A stretch of 64,000 nucleotides of DNA, taken from Bradyrhizobium nivariense (lineage in GTDB: Bacteria > Pseudomonadota > Alphaproteobacteria > Rhizobiales > Xanthobacteraceae). The stretch spans positions 124,001 to 188,000 of the forward strand of contig NZ_JARVWW010000001.1 in NCBI RefSeq assembly GCF_029846715.1. Reading direction: 5' to 3'. Below the pieces are notes generated by a model that did no database searches, was not told where the DNA came from, and worked only from the letters and a program-made list of their open reading frames with translations. The position numbers and the translations under genes were made by a program. Positions 50,901 to 58,037 of the stretch are shown piece after piece (position 1 is the stretch's first letter; every line of letters begins with the position of its first letter).

Positions 50901-50919
50901 GCCCCGCAAGGCTCGCTGA
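47902..50919 (+). CDS. Type-B carboxylesterase, frame open beyond the domain
   Basis: The first ~515 codons (47902 to about 49450) are a complete carboxylesterase/lipase domain: oxyanion VWIHGGGFQFGSSAN near residue 110, nucleophile TLFGESAGAMAVGILM near 198, an acidic residue in NAAEEFPF near 322, and the catalytic His in SHYTPIASHVTDIPFVFG. The reading frame has no stop at the expected place and runs on for about 490 codons, antisense to the NylB-like gene (49483-50748), before stopping at 50919. The tail is rich in H/R/G and looks like a shadow. The true end is unknown; a lost stop or frameshift is probable. Confidence 0.8.
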   Translation: MHAFTTATAAGLERVVRTQAGFVRGGLRDASGVLAFKGIPYAAPPVGRLRWCAPQPPAPWDGVRDALGFGAGCLSALENDQRPGPRDEDCLYLNVWTAAKHADEKRPVMVWIHGGGFQFGSSANPATDGGALAARGVVVVSFNYRLGILGFLAHPDLDTEAPSGNYGLQDQLMALRWVKANIAGFGGDPDNVTLFGESAGAMAVGILMASPLAHGLFHKAIGQSGAFWDGKHGPLQSFEEARARGLAFARQQGNASIAALRSVPADRLNAAAPWSFRTSPVVTAFSPSIDHHVVPDVPARRFLRGEQMQIPLLAGWNAAEEFPFTAQSLPDQSAQAFLAAAEAMFGNERLADFLKVYPAATDAEATASAAALTGDTVVGEQCWQWLRLHRREGRAPVYGYHFSYTSHYTPIASHVTDIPFVFGTLTPQQVIGSTTPPAEEDRALARAMMAYWVNFAAHGDPNGSGLPPWPAYDEKDVVQILDTTIEARPNPQAARFRFLDSFRQDGILPMRWRNMPQTACKCQAPARSPARHQLLRQRHVGRQRDGIVGGVARCGVRCVARDHHLGPGIDIDALAVNAARHVGAVGIVRDPPLIAVRSAGQRGVAGGLEFFGVAAACNVLDHRFRHDLPAVEAAVIAHGLAEAGEIAQAGREAATAAFGADAVDVIMCVLLRADASPDALGEEIGQRHAAGAPDDPGQHVGIDGLVGKGLAVLALLLLRHEEIENIGRPVIARLDRRHAVGTSQAPHRGIHVGVNFGVCEPRGHIHGLVHARIAEGAGLQLRHILRNRRLRIDLALGDQHAGEHTRERLRHRHRDMRLLWLQRSEIALIDQLAPMQHGDAVGIGFLEHLRECHGPAVHRDRGGGADVMVLARQHRRRPRPAPDVHGRHQLADVAPRPAQLGKAAERAVLEGDGAIRCRREAFHPAEGFGIGFGGGCGRLARGGDGGHEHWAPEANDGDFVSWRSVANIRCLRRGDRRRALGTAQTVSCARPVFDAICVKRPRKAR
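49483..50748 (-). CDS. NylB-like serine hydrolase (beta-lactamase family)
   Basis: 421-residue hydrolase related to 6-aminohexanoate-dimer hydrolase. SxxK motif MSVTKSFTGVLAG near residue 137; YKTVNSDVLAWIIRR (Tyr/Asn) near residue 245; HGQGIYIDPRAEMVIARYASHP near residue 375 replaces KTG. No signal peptide. ATG at 50742 (second Met) is an alternative start. This is the coding strand here: all family motifs are intact, unlike the antisense frame of the carboxylesterase. Confidence 0.93.
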   Translation of the reverse strand: MFMSAVTAPSQPPATAAETDPETLGWMKGFPPAPDRTIAFQNGSFRSFPELRWAWSNIRQLVPTVNVWRGAGPASVLPRQDHDIGASTSITMDGRPMTFAKMLEETYADGIAVLHRGKLIYERYFGALKPQKPHIAMSVTKSFTGVLAGMLIAEGKIDPQAPVTEYVPELKASAFGDARVHEAMDMTTGLAYTEVYTDMNSAVWGLRRANGMAPIEPGYDGPTNIFDFLVAQKKQGEHGKAFAYKTVNSDVLAWIIRRASGMTLADLLSERIWTRIGAEEDAHYHVDRIGTESGGGGLSTCLRDLARFGETMRNHGRFNGRQIVPETVVEDIARGGDPEKFKPAGYTTLPGASYRNQWWITHNAHGAYMARGVHGQGIYIDPRAEMVIARYASHPAAGNAANDPVTLPAYMALAKELMAGG

Positions 50920-50987
50920 ACAAAACACCTGCTTGGCGCGTCTATCATCCCCACGCGGCAAACCGGCCGCAAGACGGATGGAATCCT

Positions 50988-51338
50988 ATGAAAGTTCGCA
51001 AGTTTGCCATTCCCGACGCAACGTTCGAGCGCTCGCCCGGACAGGATGGAGAGGTGTTCGCCGGCAATGTGATCGACCAGCGCCACGGGGCGCCGATCAC
51101 CATCGGCTACGGCCGCTACGCGCCCAACCAGAGCATCGACGAGAAGCTCGCCGTGGACGACGTCATGATCGTCCTCGAAGGGAATCTTTCGGTGTCGAGT
51201 GAAGGGAGCACCGTCACCGCCGGTCCGGGCGATATCGTCCACATGCCCAAGGGCGAGCAGGTCACAATCCGCTCGCACGAGCAAGGCGCCGTCACCGCCT
51301 ATGTCACCTATCCGCATTGGCAGGAGGCGCGCGGGTGA
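50988..51338 (+). CDS. Cupin domain protein (EutQ-like)
   Basis: 116 residues. The middle (residues 40-105: IGYGRYAPNQSIDEKLAVDDVMIVLEGNLSVSSEGSTVTAGPGDIVHMPKGEQVTIRSHEQG) is a single cupin barrel with GDIVHMPKGEQV as motif 2; the metal His triad is weak. It resembles EutQ-like or polyamine-related cupins. No operon partner. Repeat copy D lies downstream. Confidence 0.82.
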   Translation: MKVRKFAIPDATFERSPGQDGEVFAGNVIDQRHGAPITIGYGRYAPNQSIDEKLAVDDVMIVLEGNLSVSSEGSTVTAGPGDIVHMPKGEQVTIRSHEQGAVTAYVTYPHWQEARG

Positions 51339-51365
51339 AGCAGGCTCTCGCGCACGGCACACCGC

Positions 51366-51468
51366 TAAAGCGCGATGAGACGAGGATGAATCATCATCGC
51401 GCTTTAGGTTGTTGTTTGAGCATGATCTTTTCGGAAAACCGCTTCGCACTTTTCCGGATCATGCTTTA
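51366..51468. repeat. Dispersed hairpin repeat, copy D
   Basis: Full-length copy of the two-hairpin element, differing from copy B by few bases (gagacgagg for gagatgagg). It lies 28 bp after the stop of the cupin gene and before the convergent SDR. Confidence 0.92.
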
Positions 51469-51524
51469 GGACCTGGTCTGATCGACGGCGCAGGCCCCGT
51501 CGATCAAGCCAGGCGGCTTGGTCG

Positions 51525-52283
51525 TCAGGTCAGGCGGACCGACATGCCGCCATCGACCGTCATGGGGCTGCCCGTCATAAACGACGCCCGGTCACTCAGA
51601 AGAAATACGGCCGCTTGCGCGATCTCCCTGGGACTGGCCATCCGCTTCATCGGGTGGAGCCCGGCGATGAAATTCAGTGCGTCGGGATTTCCTTCGCCCG
51701 CCGCCGGGGTGATGGTCCCTCCAGGCAGAAGCGCGTTGACGCGAATGCCTTCGGCCGCATGCTCGGCGCCCAGTGATCGAGCCAGGCCGATCAGGCCTGC
51801 CTTTGAGGCTGCGTACGCCGCCATCCCCGGCATACCCCCGTTGCTGAAGCCAACGAAGGACGAGGTAAAGACGATCGAACCGCCGCCCTGCTTCCGCAGC
51901 GCCGGGATTTGCGCCTTTGCGCCGAGGAACGCCGAGGTGAGATTCACCGCAAGCACATCGGTCCAATTTTCGACGCCCATCTCGGGGACCGGCGTCATGT
52001 CGCCGACGACGCCGGCATTGTCGAAGGCGCCGTCGAGCTTTCCGAAGGTTTTGATTGCGTGCTCCACAAGGCCGGCAGCATAGCCGGTGTCCCGAACGTC
52101 GCCCGCGAGAAAAGTCGCGCGCCCTCCGGCGCTTTTGATGCTTTCAACAACGGTCTGCAGCTCGGGGGCGCGACGAGCCCCGAGCACCACATCGGCGCCT
52201 TCGGACGCGAACAGCGACGCCGCGGCAGCGCCGATACCGCTGCTGGCGCCGGTTATGATGATCGTTTTGTTTGCCAGTTCCAC
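51525..52283 (-). CDS. Short-chain dehydrogenase/reductase
   Basis: 252-residue NAD(P)H-dependent oxidoreductase. TGASSGIG cofactor motif near residue 11, NAG near residue 90 (DNAGVVGD), catalytic Ser in FTSSFVGFSNG and YxxxK as YAASKAGLIG near residue 158. The tail VFLLSDRASFMTGSPMTVDGGMSVRLT is classical. Family typical 245-255 residues. Upstream is the AraC-GyrI gene on the same strand, a possible partner. Substrate unknown. Confidence 0.93.
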   Translation of the reverse strand: MELANKTIIITGASSGIGAAAASLFASEGADVVLGARRAPELQTVVESIKSAGGRATFLAGDVRDTGYAAGLVEHAIKTFGKLDGAFDNAGVVGDMTPVPEMGVENWTDVLAVNLTSAFLGAKAQIPALRKQGGGSIVFTSSFVGFSNGGMPGMAAYAASKAGLIGLARSLGAEHAAEGIRVNALLPGGTITPAAGEGNPDALNFIAGLHPMKRMASPREIAQAAVFLLSDRASFMTGSPMTVDGGMSVRLT

Positions 52284-52450
52284 CGCGAGACTCTCCTGAC
52301 GTCAAAAGGAGCCGAACAAGACATCGGGCATCTGCCAGCCGCCACCCGTTTCCCGAGTCAAACGCGGGATCGGATCGCGGCGGCATTGACCGCGGAAGAG
52401 CGGCGTGCGGGTTTCTTGCGATCGGGACGGACAGGCCGCCGCCAGCGGCG

Positions 52451-53332
52451 CTATTTCAGCGGCAGAAAAACGTCCGCGACCGTCTCATGCTCCGGCACCT
52501 CCGGGAAGAAGCTCAGCCGCTGGCAATAGATCGGGAAGTCGCGTGCCTCCTCGCCGCTGGCCGGAAGCCAGTCGCGATAAAGGTAGAGCGCGGCGGGCTC
52601 GAGATTGTCGGTGTTGCCGACGACGCGTAGCACCGCGCAGCGTCCGCCAGGGATCTCGCCGGCCTTGATCTCTTCGCCGTTCGTCTCGATCGGCTGATCC
52701 GTACCGACACAAATATCCATGCTGTAATCGGCGGGCGAGCCAGGACGCCGCTCGGAACGCCAGACATTGAAGGTCGGACTTGTCCTGGGGTGCAGGTTAG
52801 CGGCCTTGCGCCACGCGATGAACCGCTGGATGGTCGCGGGAAGCGTCGCCGGGTCGCCCCGATGCTCCATGATCGCCACCGGCGTCGGAGGCACATCGCG
52901 GATCGTCACGTCGTCGGTGGTAAAAATCTTCTGCATGAGCTTGCTCCTGGCATTGTCGAGAGGCCCGAAGGCCGTAAGCCACGGCTCCCAGTCGGGAGAC
53001 TTCCGGAACGACGACGGCGTTTGCCCGAACCGTTGCCGAAAGGCGCGGGCGAAGGCATCAGGTGCCTCATAACCGGCATCCATCGCAATCTCCGTGACAT
53101 CAAGGGCGTCCATATAGGCCAGCTGATGTGAAGCGCGCTTCATGCGGGCCAGCTGGACATAGCGATGCACTGATAACCCGAAGGTCGCCGTGAACTGCCG
53201 GTGGAAATGAAACTTCGAGAAGGCTGCAACAGCGCTCACCGTGTCCAGATCCAGATCGCCGTCGAGATGCCGGTCGATATGGTCCAGCACCCGTCGCATC
53301 CGAGCCTGATAGTTTTGCAGCGCCGCCTTCAT
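52451..53332 (-). CDS. AraC family regulator with GyrI-like domain
   Basis: 293 residues from ATG 53332, with GGAGG upstream. N-terminal AraC HTH pair at residues 8-110: DHIDRHLDGDLDLDTVSAVAAFSKFHFHRQFTATFGLSVHRYVQLARMKRA and VTEIAMDAGYEAPDAFARAFRQRFGQTPSSFR. C-terminal GyrI-like (SbmC) domain at 135-293: VTIRDVPPTPVAIMEHRGDP...GRCAVLRVVGNTDNLEPAALYLYRDWLPASGEEARDFPIYCQRLSFFPEVPEHETVADVFLPLK. Such fusions bind small drug-like molecules and activate efflux or detoxification genes. Confidence 0.92.
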   Translation of the reverse strand: MKAALQNYQARMRRVLDHIDRHLDGDLDLDTVSAVAAFSKFHFHRQFTATFGLSVHRYVQLARMKRASHQLAYMDALDVTEIAMDAGYEAPDAFARAFRQRFGQTPSSFRKSPDWEPWLTAFGPLDNARSKLMQKIFTTDDVTIRDVPPTPVAIMEHRGDPATLPATIQRFIAWRKAANLHPRTSPTFNVWRSERRPGSPADYSMDICVGTDQPIETNGEEIKAGEIPGGRCAVLRVVGNTDNLEPAALYLYRDWLPASGEEARDFPIYCQRLSFFPEVPEHETVADVFLPLK

Positions 53333-53485
53333 CGTCCCTCCTCCGTGGCGGCTCCATCTAGTCGCTGACGGCCATGACACGCTCGACCGATCTTGCGGTT
53401 TGGCATGGATCCCGTCGATCCTATTTGTAAGGGTGATGGGCATCTGCGCAAGGATCAGACGGCGGCAACGGAAGCGGCGGGTGGC

Positions 53486-53656
53486 CGGCGCGGGCCGTTC
53501 TATTCGGGCGATGACGCTGCCGCAAAGGCCGAGGTTCGCAAGCTCATCGAAGACACCGGCTTCTTCCCGGTAGATTTGGGATCGCTCGACGTCGGCGGAC
53601 GATTGGCAAGCCTGCCCTTCGGCGCGCTGGCCGCGCACAACTTCATCAAGGTTTAG
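53486..53656 (+). pseudogene. C-terminal fragment of an NADPH-dependent F420 reductase-like gene
   Basis: Frame GRRGPFYSGDDAAAKAEVRKLIEDTGFFPVDLGSLDVGGRLASLPFGALAAHNFIKV matches the end of F420-dependent NADP reductase-like proteins (SGDD..A..V..L....GF..VDLG.L..GG). No start codon, NADP-binding part or N-terminus is visible; the frame upstream to 53393 is non-homologous. A full-length relative is at 62294. Remnant of a deleted gene. Confidence 0.8.
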
Positions 53657-53676
53657 CAGCCGTCAAGATGAAAAAA

Positions 53677-53701
53677 GGGAGCCCGCATGTCGCGGGCTCC
53701 C
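53677..53701. terminator. Intrinsic terminator after the NTF2-like gene
   Basis: Stem GGGAGCCCGC/GCGGGCTCCC around ATGTC, with AAAAAA just before on the plus strand. On the minus strand this reads stem then TTTTTT, a standard rho-independent terminator for the NTF2-like gene, whose stop is 30 bp away. Confidence 0.85.
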
Positions 53702-53730
53702 TTCTCGTACATTCCCACGTCAGCCGGCTG

Positions 53731-54135
53731 TTAGTGGCCAGCAGGTTGCAGCGCCTTTTGCACCATCGCGGTATCGACATATTGGGTCATGCTGGCGATC
53801 TTGCCGTCCTTCACCAGATAGAGATGCGCGAACGTAGCGCGCATGGATTTGCCCGTCGCCTTGTAGGTCCCGGAGTAGACACCGAAGGCCGCGACGCGAT
53901 CGCCGTCTTCGAGATAGGTGTGAACATCGGCGCGGTAGCCGGTCCATTCGGTGGCGAGACGCCGGAACACGCCTGATATGATCGCGTCGGGTCCGACATA
54001 GGTGCCCGCGTACGGAAACCCTTCCGCTTCGGTCCATGCGGCATCGGGAGCGAGAGCGGCCAGCAAATTGCGGCCGTTCTCTTCCGACGATGATCCCTCA
54101 TAGGTGGCGCGGATCAGGTCGAGGTTCGCACCCAT
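53731..54135 (-). CDS. Nuclear transport factor 2-like (SnoaL) protein
   Basis: 134-residue alpha+beta-cone protein of the NTF2/SnoaL superfamily (LDLIRATYEGSSSEENGRNLLAALAPDAAWTEAEGFPYAGTYVGPDAIISGVFRRLATEW, then DGDRVAAFGVYSGTYKATGKSMRATFAHLYLVKDGKIASMTQYVDTAMV). It probably binds or transforms a small molecule. It lies 1 bp downstream of the MBL-fold gene, so the two form an operon ended by a rho-independent terminator. Confidence 0.88.
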   Translation of the reverse strand: MGANLDLIRATYEGSSSEENGRNLLAALAPDAAWTEAEGFPYAGTYVGPDAIISGVFRRLATEWTGYRADVHTYLEDGDRVAAFGVYSGTYKATGKSMRATFAHLYLVKDGKIASMTQYVDTAMVQKALQPAGH

Positions 54136-54136
54136 C

Positions 54137-55033
54137 TCAACCCCATTTCATCTCGCCGGTGGCGACCTTGGCACCGATGTCGAGCGCGACGCCCATGCCG
54201 AGGCCGGGGAAGCGCGCCTCCATCGCCGCCTTGAGCGGGGCGGAATCCTTGGCCTTGGCCAGCTCTTCATCGAACGCCTTGAGGTAGGCGATGGTGTGCT
54301 CGACACCGGACAGGTCGGTCTTCGCATCCACCGACAGATGGCCGGGCACCACGACCGCCGGCTTGCGCGCTGCGATCTTTTCGAGATTGGCGATCCAGGC
54401 GGCACGCAGCTCCCTGGTCGCCGTGTCGGCGGTCCAGACATGGACGCCGGAGAAGATCAGCACGCCGCCGAACACCGCGTTGAGCGAGGGCACGAACAGA
54501 TAGCGCCGGTTGGCCAGGCCGTCTGCGTTGACGATCTCGATGGTCTCGCCGTCCACGCTGAGCGTCTTGCCGTCGAACGCTTCGGGGATGACCACATCGG
54601 CAAGCACCTGCGGGCCGTTCGCCTCGAGCTGCGGGCCCCAGACCGCAAGCTTCTTTTCGACGCTGGCGTTAATGGCCGCCACAGTTGCGGGCGCCGCGAT
54701 CACGCGGGCCTCCGGGAACGCCGCCTTGATGGCGCGGAGGCTGAAATAATAATCCGGGTCCGACTGGGTGATGTAGATGGTGGTGAGCTTCTTGCCGGTT
54801 GCCTTGATGGCTTCTGCGACAGCCCGGCCATCGGGTAGCGTGAAGCCGCCATCGATCAGCACTGCCTCGCTCGGCCCGGACACCAGAACGGGAGCCCGGA
54901 AGAAGCCGTTCTGTCCGGCTGGAAAATGCTTCCAGGCGAGCCCGCCGGCGGCATGGCCGAGGCCTGCGGGTGCGAAGACTGCCGCGGCGCCCGCGGCGAG
55001 AGTGGTTTTCATGATGGTTCTCCTTGTAAGCAT
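54137..55033 (-). CDS. MBL-fold metallo-hydrolase-like protein, Vmh type
   Basis: 298 residues from ATG 55033 with an N-terminal export signal (LTRRTIMKTTLAAGAAAVFAPAGLGHA; RR followed by a hydrophobic stretch, possibly Tat). The beta-lactamase-like fold is clear: GPSEAVLIDGGFTLPDGRAVAEAI, then AVVVPGHLSVDAKTD. The usual HxHxDH metal motif is replaced by TQSDPDYYFS, so the normal di-zinc site is missing. This change may be normal for its subfamily. Metal-dependent activity is uncertain. First gene of an operon with the NTF2-like gene. Confidence 0.82.
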   Translation of the reverse strand: MLTRRTIMKTTLAAGAAAVFAPAGLGHAAGGLAWKHFPAGQNGFFRAPVLVSGPSEAVLIDGGFTLPDGRAVAEAIKATGKKLTTIYITQSDPDYYFSLRAIKAAFPEARVIAAPATVAAINASVEKKLAVWGPQLEANGPQVLADVVIPEAFDGKTLSVDGETIEIVNADGLANRRYLFVPSLNAVFGGVLIFSGVHVWTADTATRELRAAWIANLEKIAARKPAVVVPGHLSVDAKTDLSGVEHTIAYLKAFDEELAKAKDSAPLKAAMEARFPGLGMGVALDIGAKVATGEMKWG

Positions 55034-55105
55034 GTTGGTCTCCTGCTGCTGGTCTGCGATCGCGAAATTCAAGCTGGATGGTCCCGTCTGTGTTGATCGC
55101 TGCGC

Positions 55106-55750
55106 TCAGGCCGCCTTCAGTCCATCGACCAGGACGTCCAGGCTGCCGAACAGCGCGCTCGCCTGCATCAGGCGGCGATCATGGCCCGTCCCGATGATCA
55201 GGGCCGGGACGCCGTTGGCGCCGAACCGGCGCATCTCGGCACGCGCGGCCTCGAGCCGCGTGCGGTAGGCGATGATCAATGCGGTGTCGGGGCTCGCAAG
55301 GCGCGCGGCAACCTCCGGCAAATTCATCGCGCGCAGCACATCAGACAGAACGGACATGTCCGTGCTGTCGCGGCCTTCGACATAGCGGACGACCTGAAGG
55401 GCCTTCAGAGCCTCGAACGCCCGATCCGGAGCCATAAGCGCGACAACCGTCAGCGCCAGTGTTGCCGGCCCGGAATCGAACAGGCGCGTGCGGTCGCCCA
55501 GCACATTGCGGCGATAGGCTTCGCTGAAGGGCTGGCCGCTCAAGCGCGAAATCCGCTGGTCGTTGATCCAGGCATAAGCGGCAAAGCCGTCGTCCATCGG
55601 ACGGGCGCCCTCGCCGGCGAACAGGCCTGTCGGCGCAAGTTCGACAGCGAAATCCGGCCGGGCGACGAGCTGTTCGAGCAGCGTGGAGGCGCCGTAGCAC
55701 CAGCCGCAGAGCGGATCGAACAGGTAGGTGATGTGAATGGGCGCGGACAT
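55106..55750 (-). CDS. DsbA-family thioredoxin-like protein
   Basis: 214 residues from ATG 55750 (SAPIHITYLFDPLCGWCYGASTLLEQLVARPDF). DsbA/2-hydroxychromene isomerase-like fold with a CGWC active site, the helical insert in the middle (residues 60-165) and cis-Pro region NGVPALIIGTG near residue 185. No signal peptide, so probably cytosolic, like FrnE or DsbA-related proteins. Divergent from a LysR gene that likely controls it. Confidence 0.87.
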   Translation of the reverse strand: MSAPIHITYLFDPLCGWCYGASTLLEQLVARPDFAVELAPTGLFAGEGARPMDDGFAAYAWINDQRISRLSGQPFSEAYRRNVLGDRTRLFDSGPATLALTVVALMAPDRAFEALKALQVVRYVEGRDSTDMSVLSDVLRAMNLPEVAARLASPDTALIIAYRTRLEAARAEMRRFGANGVPALIIGTGHDRRLMQASALFGSLDVLVDGLKAA

Positions 55751-55822
55751 TGCGATCCCCCTGAACCGCAATGTGGCACGCGCAAATTGATAGAGAAATA
55801 TCAACAAAATAAACATAATGTA

Positions 55823-55837
55823 TGTCAATAACTGACA
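55823..55837. promoter_or_regulatory. Palindrome TGTCA-N5-TGACA
   Basis: TGTCA (55823-55827), ATAAC, TGACA (55833-55837), in the 110-bp AT-rich gap between the DsbA-like gene and the LysR gene. Possible LysR binding site. Confidence 0.4.
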
Positions 55838-55860
55838 ATCGATCTGATCGGACCGAGCCA

Positions 55861-56766
55861 ATGAACCTGAACCGCCTGGCCTATTTCGCAGCCGTGGTGG
55901 ACACCGGATCCTTCACGCGGGCAGCGGAACGGCTCGGCATCACCAAGGCCGTGGTGAGCCAGCAGGTGGCGCAGCTGGAGCGCGATCTCGGCACCAGCCT
56001 TCTCGTTCGCACGACGCGCCGGGTTCATCCGACCGAGGCGGGCCGCATGTTTCATGCGCGCTGCGTCATGATCCTGCGCGAAGCGGAGGATGCCTTCGAC
56101 GAACTCGCCCAGGCAGCCGCCGAGCCGGCCGGCACCTTGCGGATCACGGCGCCCAACGATTACGGCACCGCCGTCGTCGTTGCCGTCGTCACGGCGTACG
56201 CGGCACGCTATCCCAACTGCCGGGTGGAGTTGACGCTCGGGGATGAGACGGTCGATCTCGCCTCAGGCCAGATCGACATGGCGATCCGTGTCGGCTGGCT
56301 GGTCGATTCCAGCCTGCAGGCGCGCAAGATCGGCGCGTTCCGGCAATGTCTGGTCGGCGCTCCCGCATTCACGGATCGGATCGCCGCCGCGCGCGATCCC
56401 GACGATCTGGTGGCGCTGCCGTTCATCGCCAACATGGCGCTGCGCGACCCGCTGCTGTGGCAGTTCTCGCGGGGCGATCTCGATCGACGCGCCGTGCGCC
56501 TTGAGGCGAGCATCGCCATCGACACGACGCCGGGAGTGCTCGCGGCAGTGCTCGCCGGCGGCGGCCTTTCGGTGCTGCCGGATTTCCTGGTGGCCGACGA
56601 TCTGGCGGCCGGGCGCCTCATTCACATCCTGCCGCAATGGCAACTGCCATCCGGCGGCATCCACACGGTCTACCCCGCGGCCCGCTTCCGTCCGCCCAAG
56701 GTGACCGCGTTTGTGGAGATGCTGATCGCGGCTCAGCGACAGGCGAGTTCGATTGGGACGGATTAG
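55861..56766 (+). CDS. LysR-family transcriptional regulator
   Basis: 301 residues from ATG 55861 (NLNRLAYFAAVVDTGSFTRAAERLGITKAVVSQQVAQLERDLGTSLLVRTTRRVHPTEAG). The effector domain holds the common GTLRITAPNDYG and IDMAIRVGWLVDSSLQARKI motifs, DhcR/AraC-like subgroup. It is divergent from the DsbA-like gene, with the palindrome at 55823 between. The frame upstream of 55861 has no support. Confidence 0.9.
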   Translation: MNLNRLAYFAAVVDTGSFTRAAERLGITKAVVSQQVAQLERDLGTSLLVRTTRRVHPTEAGRMFHARCVMILREAEDAFDELAQAAAEPAGTLRITAPNDYGTAVVVAVVTAYAARYPNCRVELTLGDETVDLASGQIDMAIRVGWLVDSSLQARKIGAFRQCLVGAPAFTDRIAAARDPDDLVALPFIANMALRDPLLWQFSRGDLDRRAVRLEASIAIDTTPGVLAAVLAGGGLSVLPDFLVADDLAAGRLIHILPQWQLPSGGIHTVYPAARFRPPKVTAFVEMLIAAQRQASSIGTD

Positions 56767-56857
56767 CGGCGGAGCCAATTTGCGGCCACCCCGTCCGCTG
56801 GACCGCTTACTGGTCTCAAACAAGTTGAGTGCACTGCACCGTAATTCTGACGCACGT

Positions 56858-57820
56858 TCAACCGGAGACGTTCAGTTCCGAACCGTGCGGTTCACCTTGG
56901 CTCCCATCAAGGCGCTGTGCGGCCCGGTAGCGGCCGGGCGACAGGCCATGATGTCGATGAAAGAGTTTTGAAAACGCCGCCGCGGTCTCGTAACCGACCC
57001 GGCTCGCAATCCGTGCGATGGGCTCGTCGCTGGTTTCGAGCAGGAACGCCGCTTCCGCCATCCGGCGTTCGATCAAATAACGCTGCATGGACTGGCCGAC
57101 GAGCCTGGTGAAGCGCGCCGAAAATGCCGAGCGGCCGAGCCCGACGCGTTGGCCGAGGTCGCTCAGGCTCCAAGGCCGCTCGGGGTTTTCGTGAATCAGC
57201 TTGAGCGCCGGTCCGATATGCGGATCAGAGATAGCCCCGAGCCAGCCGCCTTGTCCGGGACTGAGGGACGCGATCCAGCTTCGGAGCGCCTCGACGAACA
57301 GCACTTCCGTCAGTCGTGAAAGCGCGACGCGCTGGCCGGGACGCTCGAGCGCGGACTCGCTGACCATGCGGCGCAGGATGGCTTCGAGCCAGCCACCGTC
57401 CGCCGTCGGCTTCAGCAGGAGCACGGGCGGAAGCAGCTCCAGCACGCTGCCAAACATCGGCCGAGACACGGTGAAATTGCCGCAGATCATGGTCGAGAGC
57501 GGCTTGGCGCGACTGCCGTGACGAATGATGCCAAACCGCGACGATGCTCGATCGATATCCATGATCCGCAAAGGCTCGGCCCGGCGATCCGAATAAAACA
57601 TATGGGGCTCGCCGCGTGTGATGACGACGAAATCGCCCTCGGTCATCTGGATTTCCTGTCCCTGCTCGAGCGCGAGGGTCGCCGAGCCTCGGCTGAGATA
57701 GTGAAACAGCGCGTAAGGGCGCGCCGGCAGCTCCAGATTCCAGGGATGGCCGAGCTCGAAGTGGAAGAGCAGCGTCCCTCCGAGACGAACGCGATCGAGC
57801 ACCTGGGCGAGGATGTCCAT
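56858..57820 (-). CDS. AraC family transcriptional regulator (cupin_6-type)
   Basis: 320 residues from ATG 57820 (DILAQVLDRVRLGGTLLFHFELGHPWNLELPARPYALFHYLSRGSATL). N-terminal cupin_6/AraC sensor; two C-terminal HTH motifs at residues 210-305 (PWSLSDLGQRVGLGRSAFSARFTRLVGQSMQRYL and ARIASRVGYETAAAFSKLFHRHHGLSPGRYR). Divergent from a secreted alpha/beta hydrolase; direct repeats lie upstream of the start. The end of the protein (GSQGEPHGSELNVSG) is low in complexity. Confidence 0.9.
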   Translation of the reverse strand: MDILAQVLDRVRLGGTLLFHFELGHPWNLELPARPYALFHYLSRGSATLALEQGQEIQMTEGDFVVITRGEPHMFYSDRRAEPLRIMDIDRASSRFGIIRHGSRAKPLSTMICGNFTVSRPMFGSVLELLPPVLLLKPTADGGWLEAILRRMVSESALERPGQRVALSRLTEVLFVEALRSWIASLSPGQGGWLGAISDPHIGPALKLIHENPERPWSLSDLGQRVGLGRSAFSARFTRLVGQSMQRYLIERRMAEAAFLLETSDEPIARIASRVGYETAAAFSKLFHRHHGLSPGRYRAAQRLDGSQGEPHGSELNVSG

Positions 57821-57840
57821 GCGCCCAGATTTAGTCCGGT

Positions 57841-57868
57841 GGACGATCGGACACAACATGCGGACGAT
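57841..57868. promoter_or_regulatory. Direct repeats GGACGAT, possible AraC site
   Basis: GGACGAT at 57841-57847 and 57862-57868, exactly 21 bp apart (two helical turns), 21 nt upstream of the AraC start codon. AraC-type regulators usually bind such direct repeats. Short, so tentative. Confidence 0.4.
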
Positions 57869-58037
57869 TGATCCCTACTGTCCGGGATGCCTGCGGACTA
57901 CCTCATGCCGCGGCGGGCCGACGTCACGCGCGGCAACCATTTCGCCAACGGCGGATGGAAGAAACCGCGGCCTGGCTGGAAACGCCTGTCCATTCCCCCG
58001 GACCTCATTCTGTCCAACACACCAATAGGAACATTCA

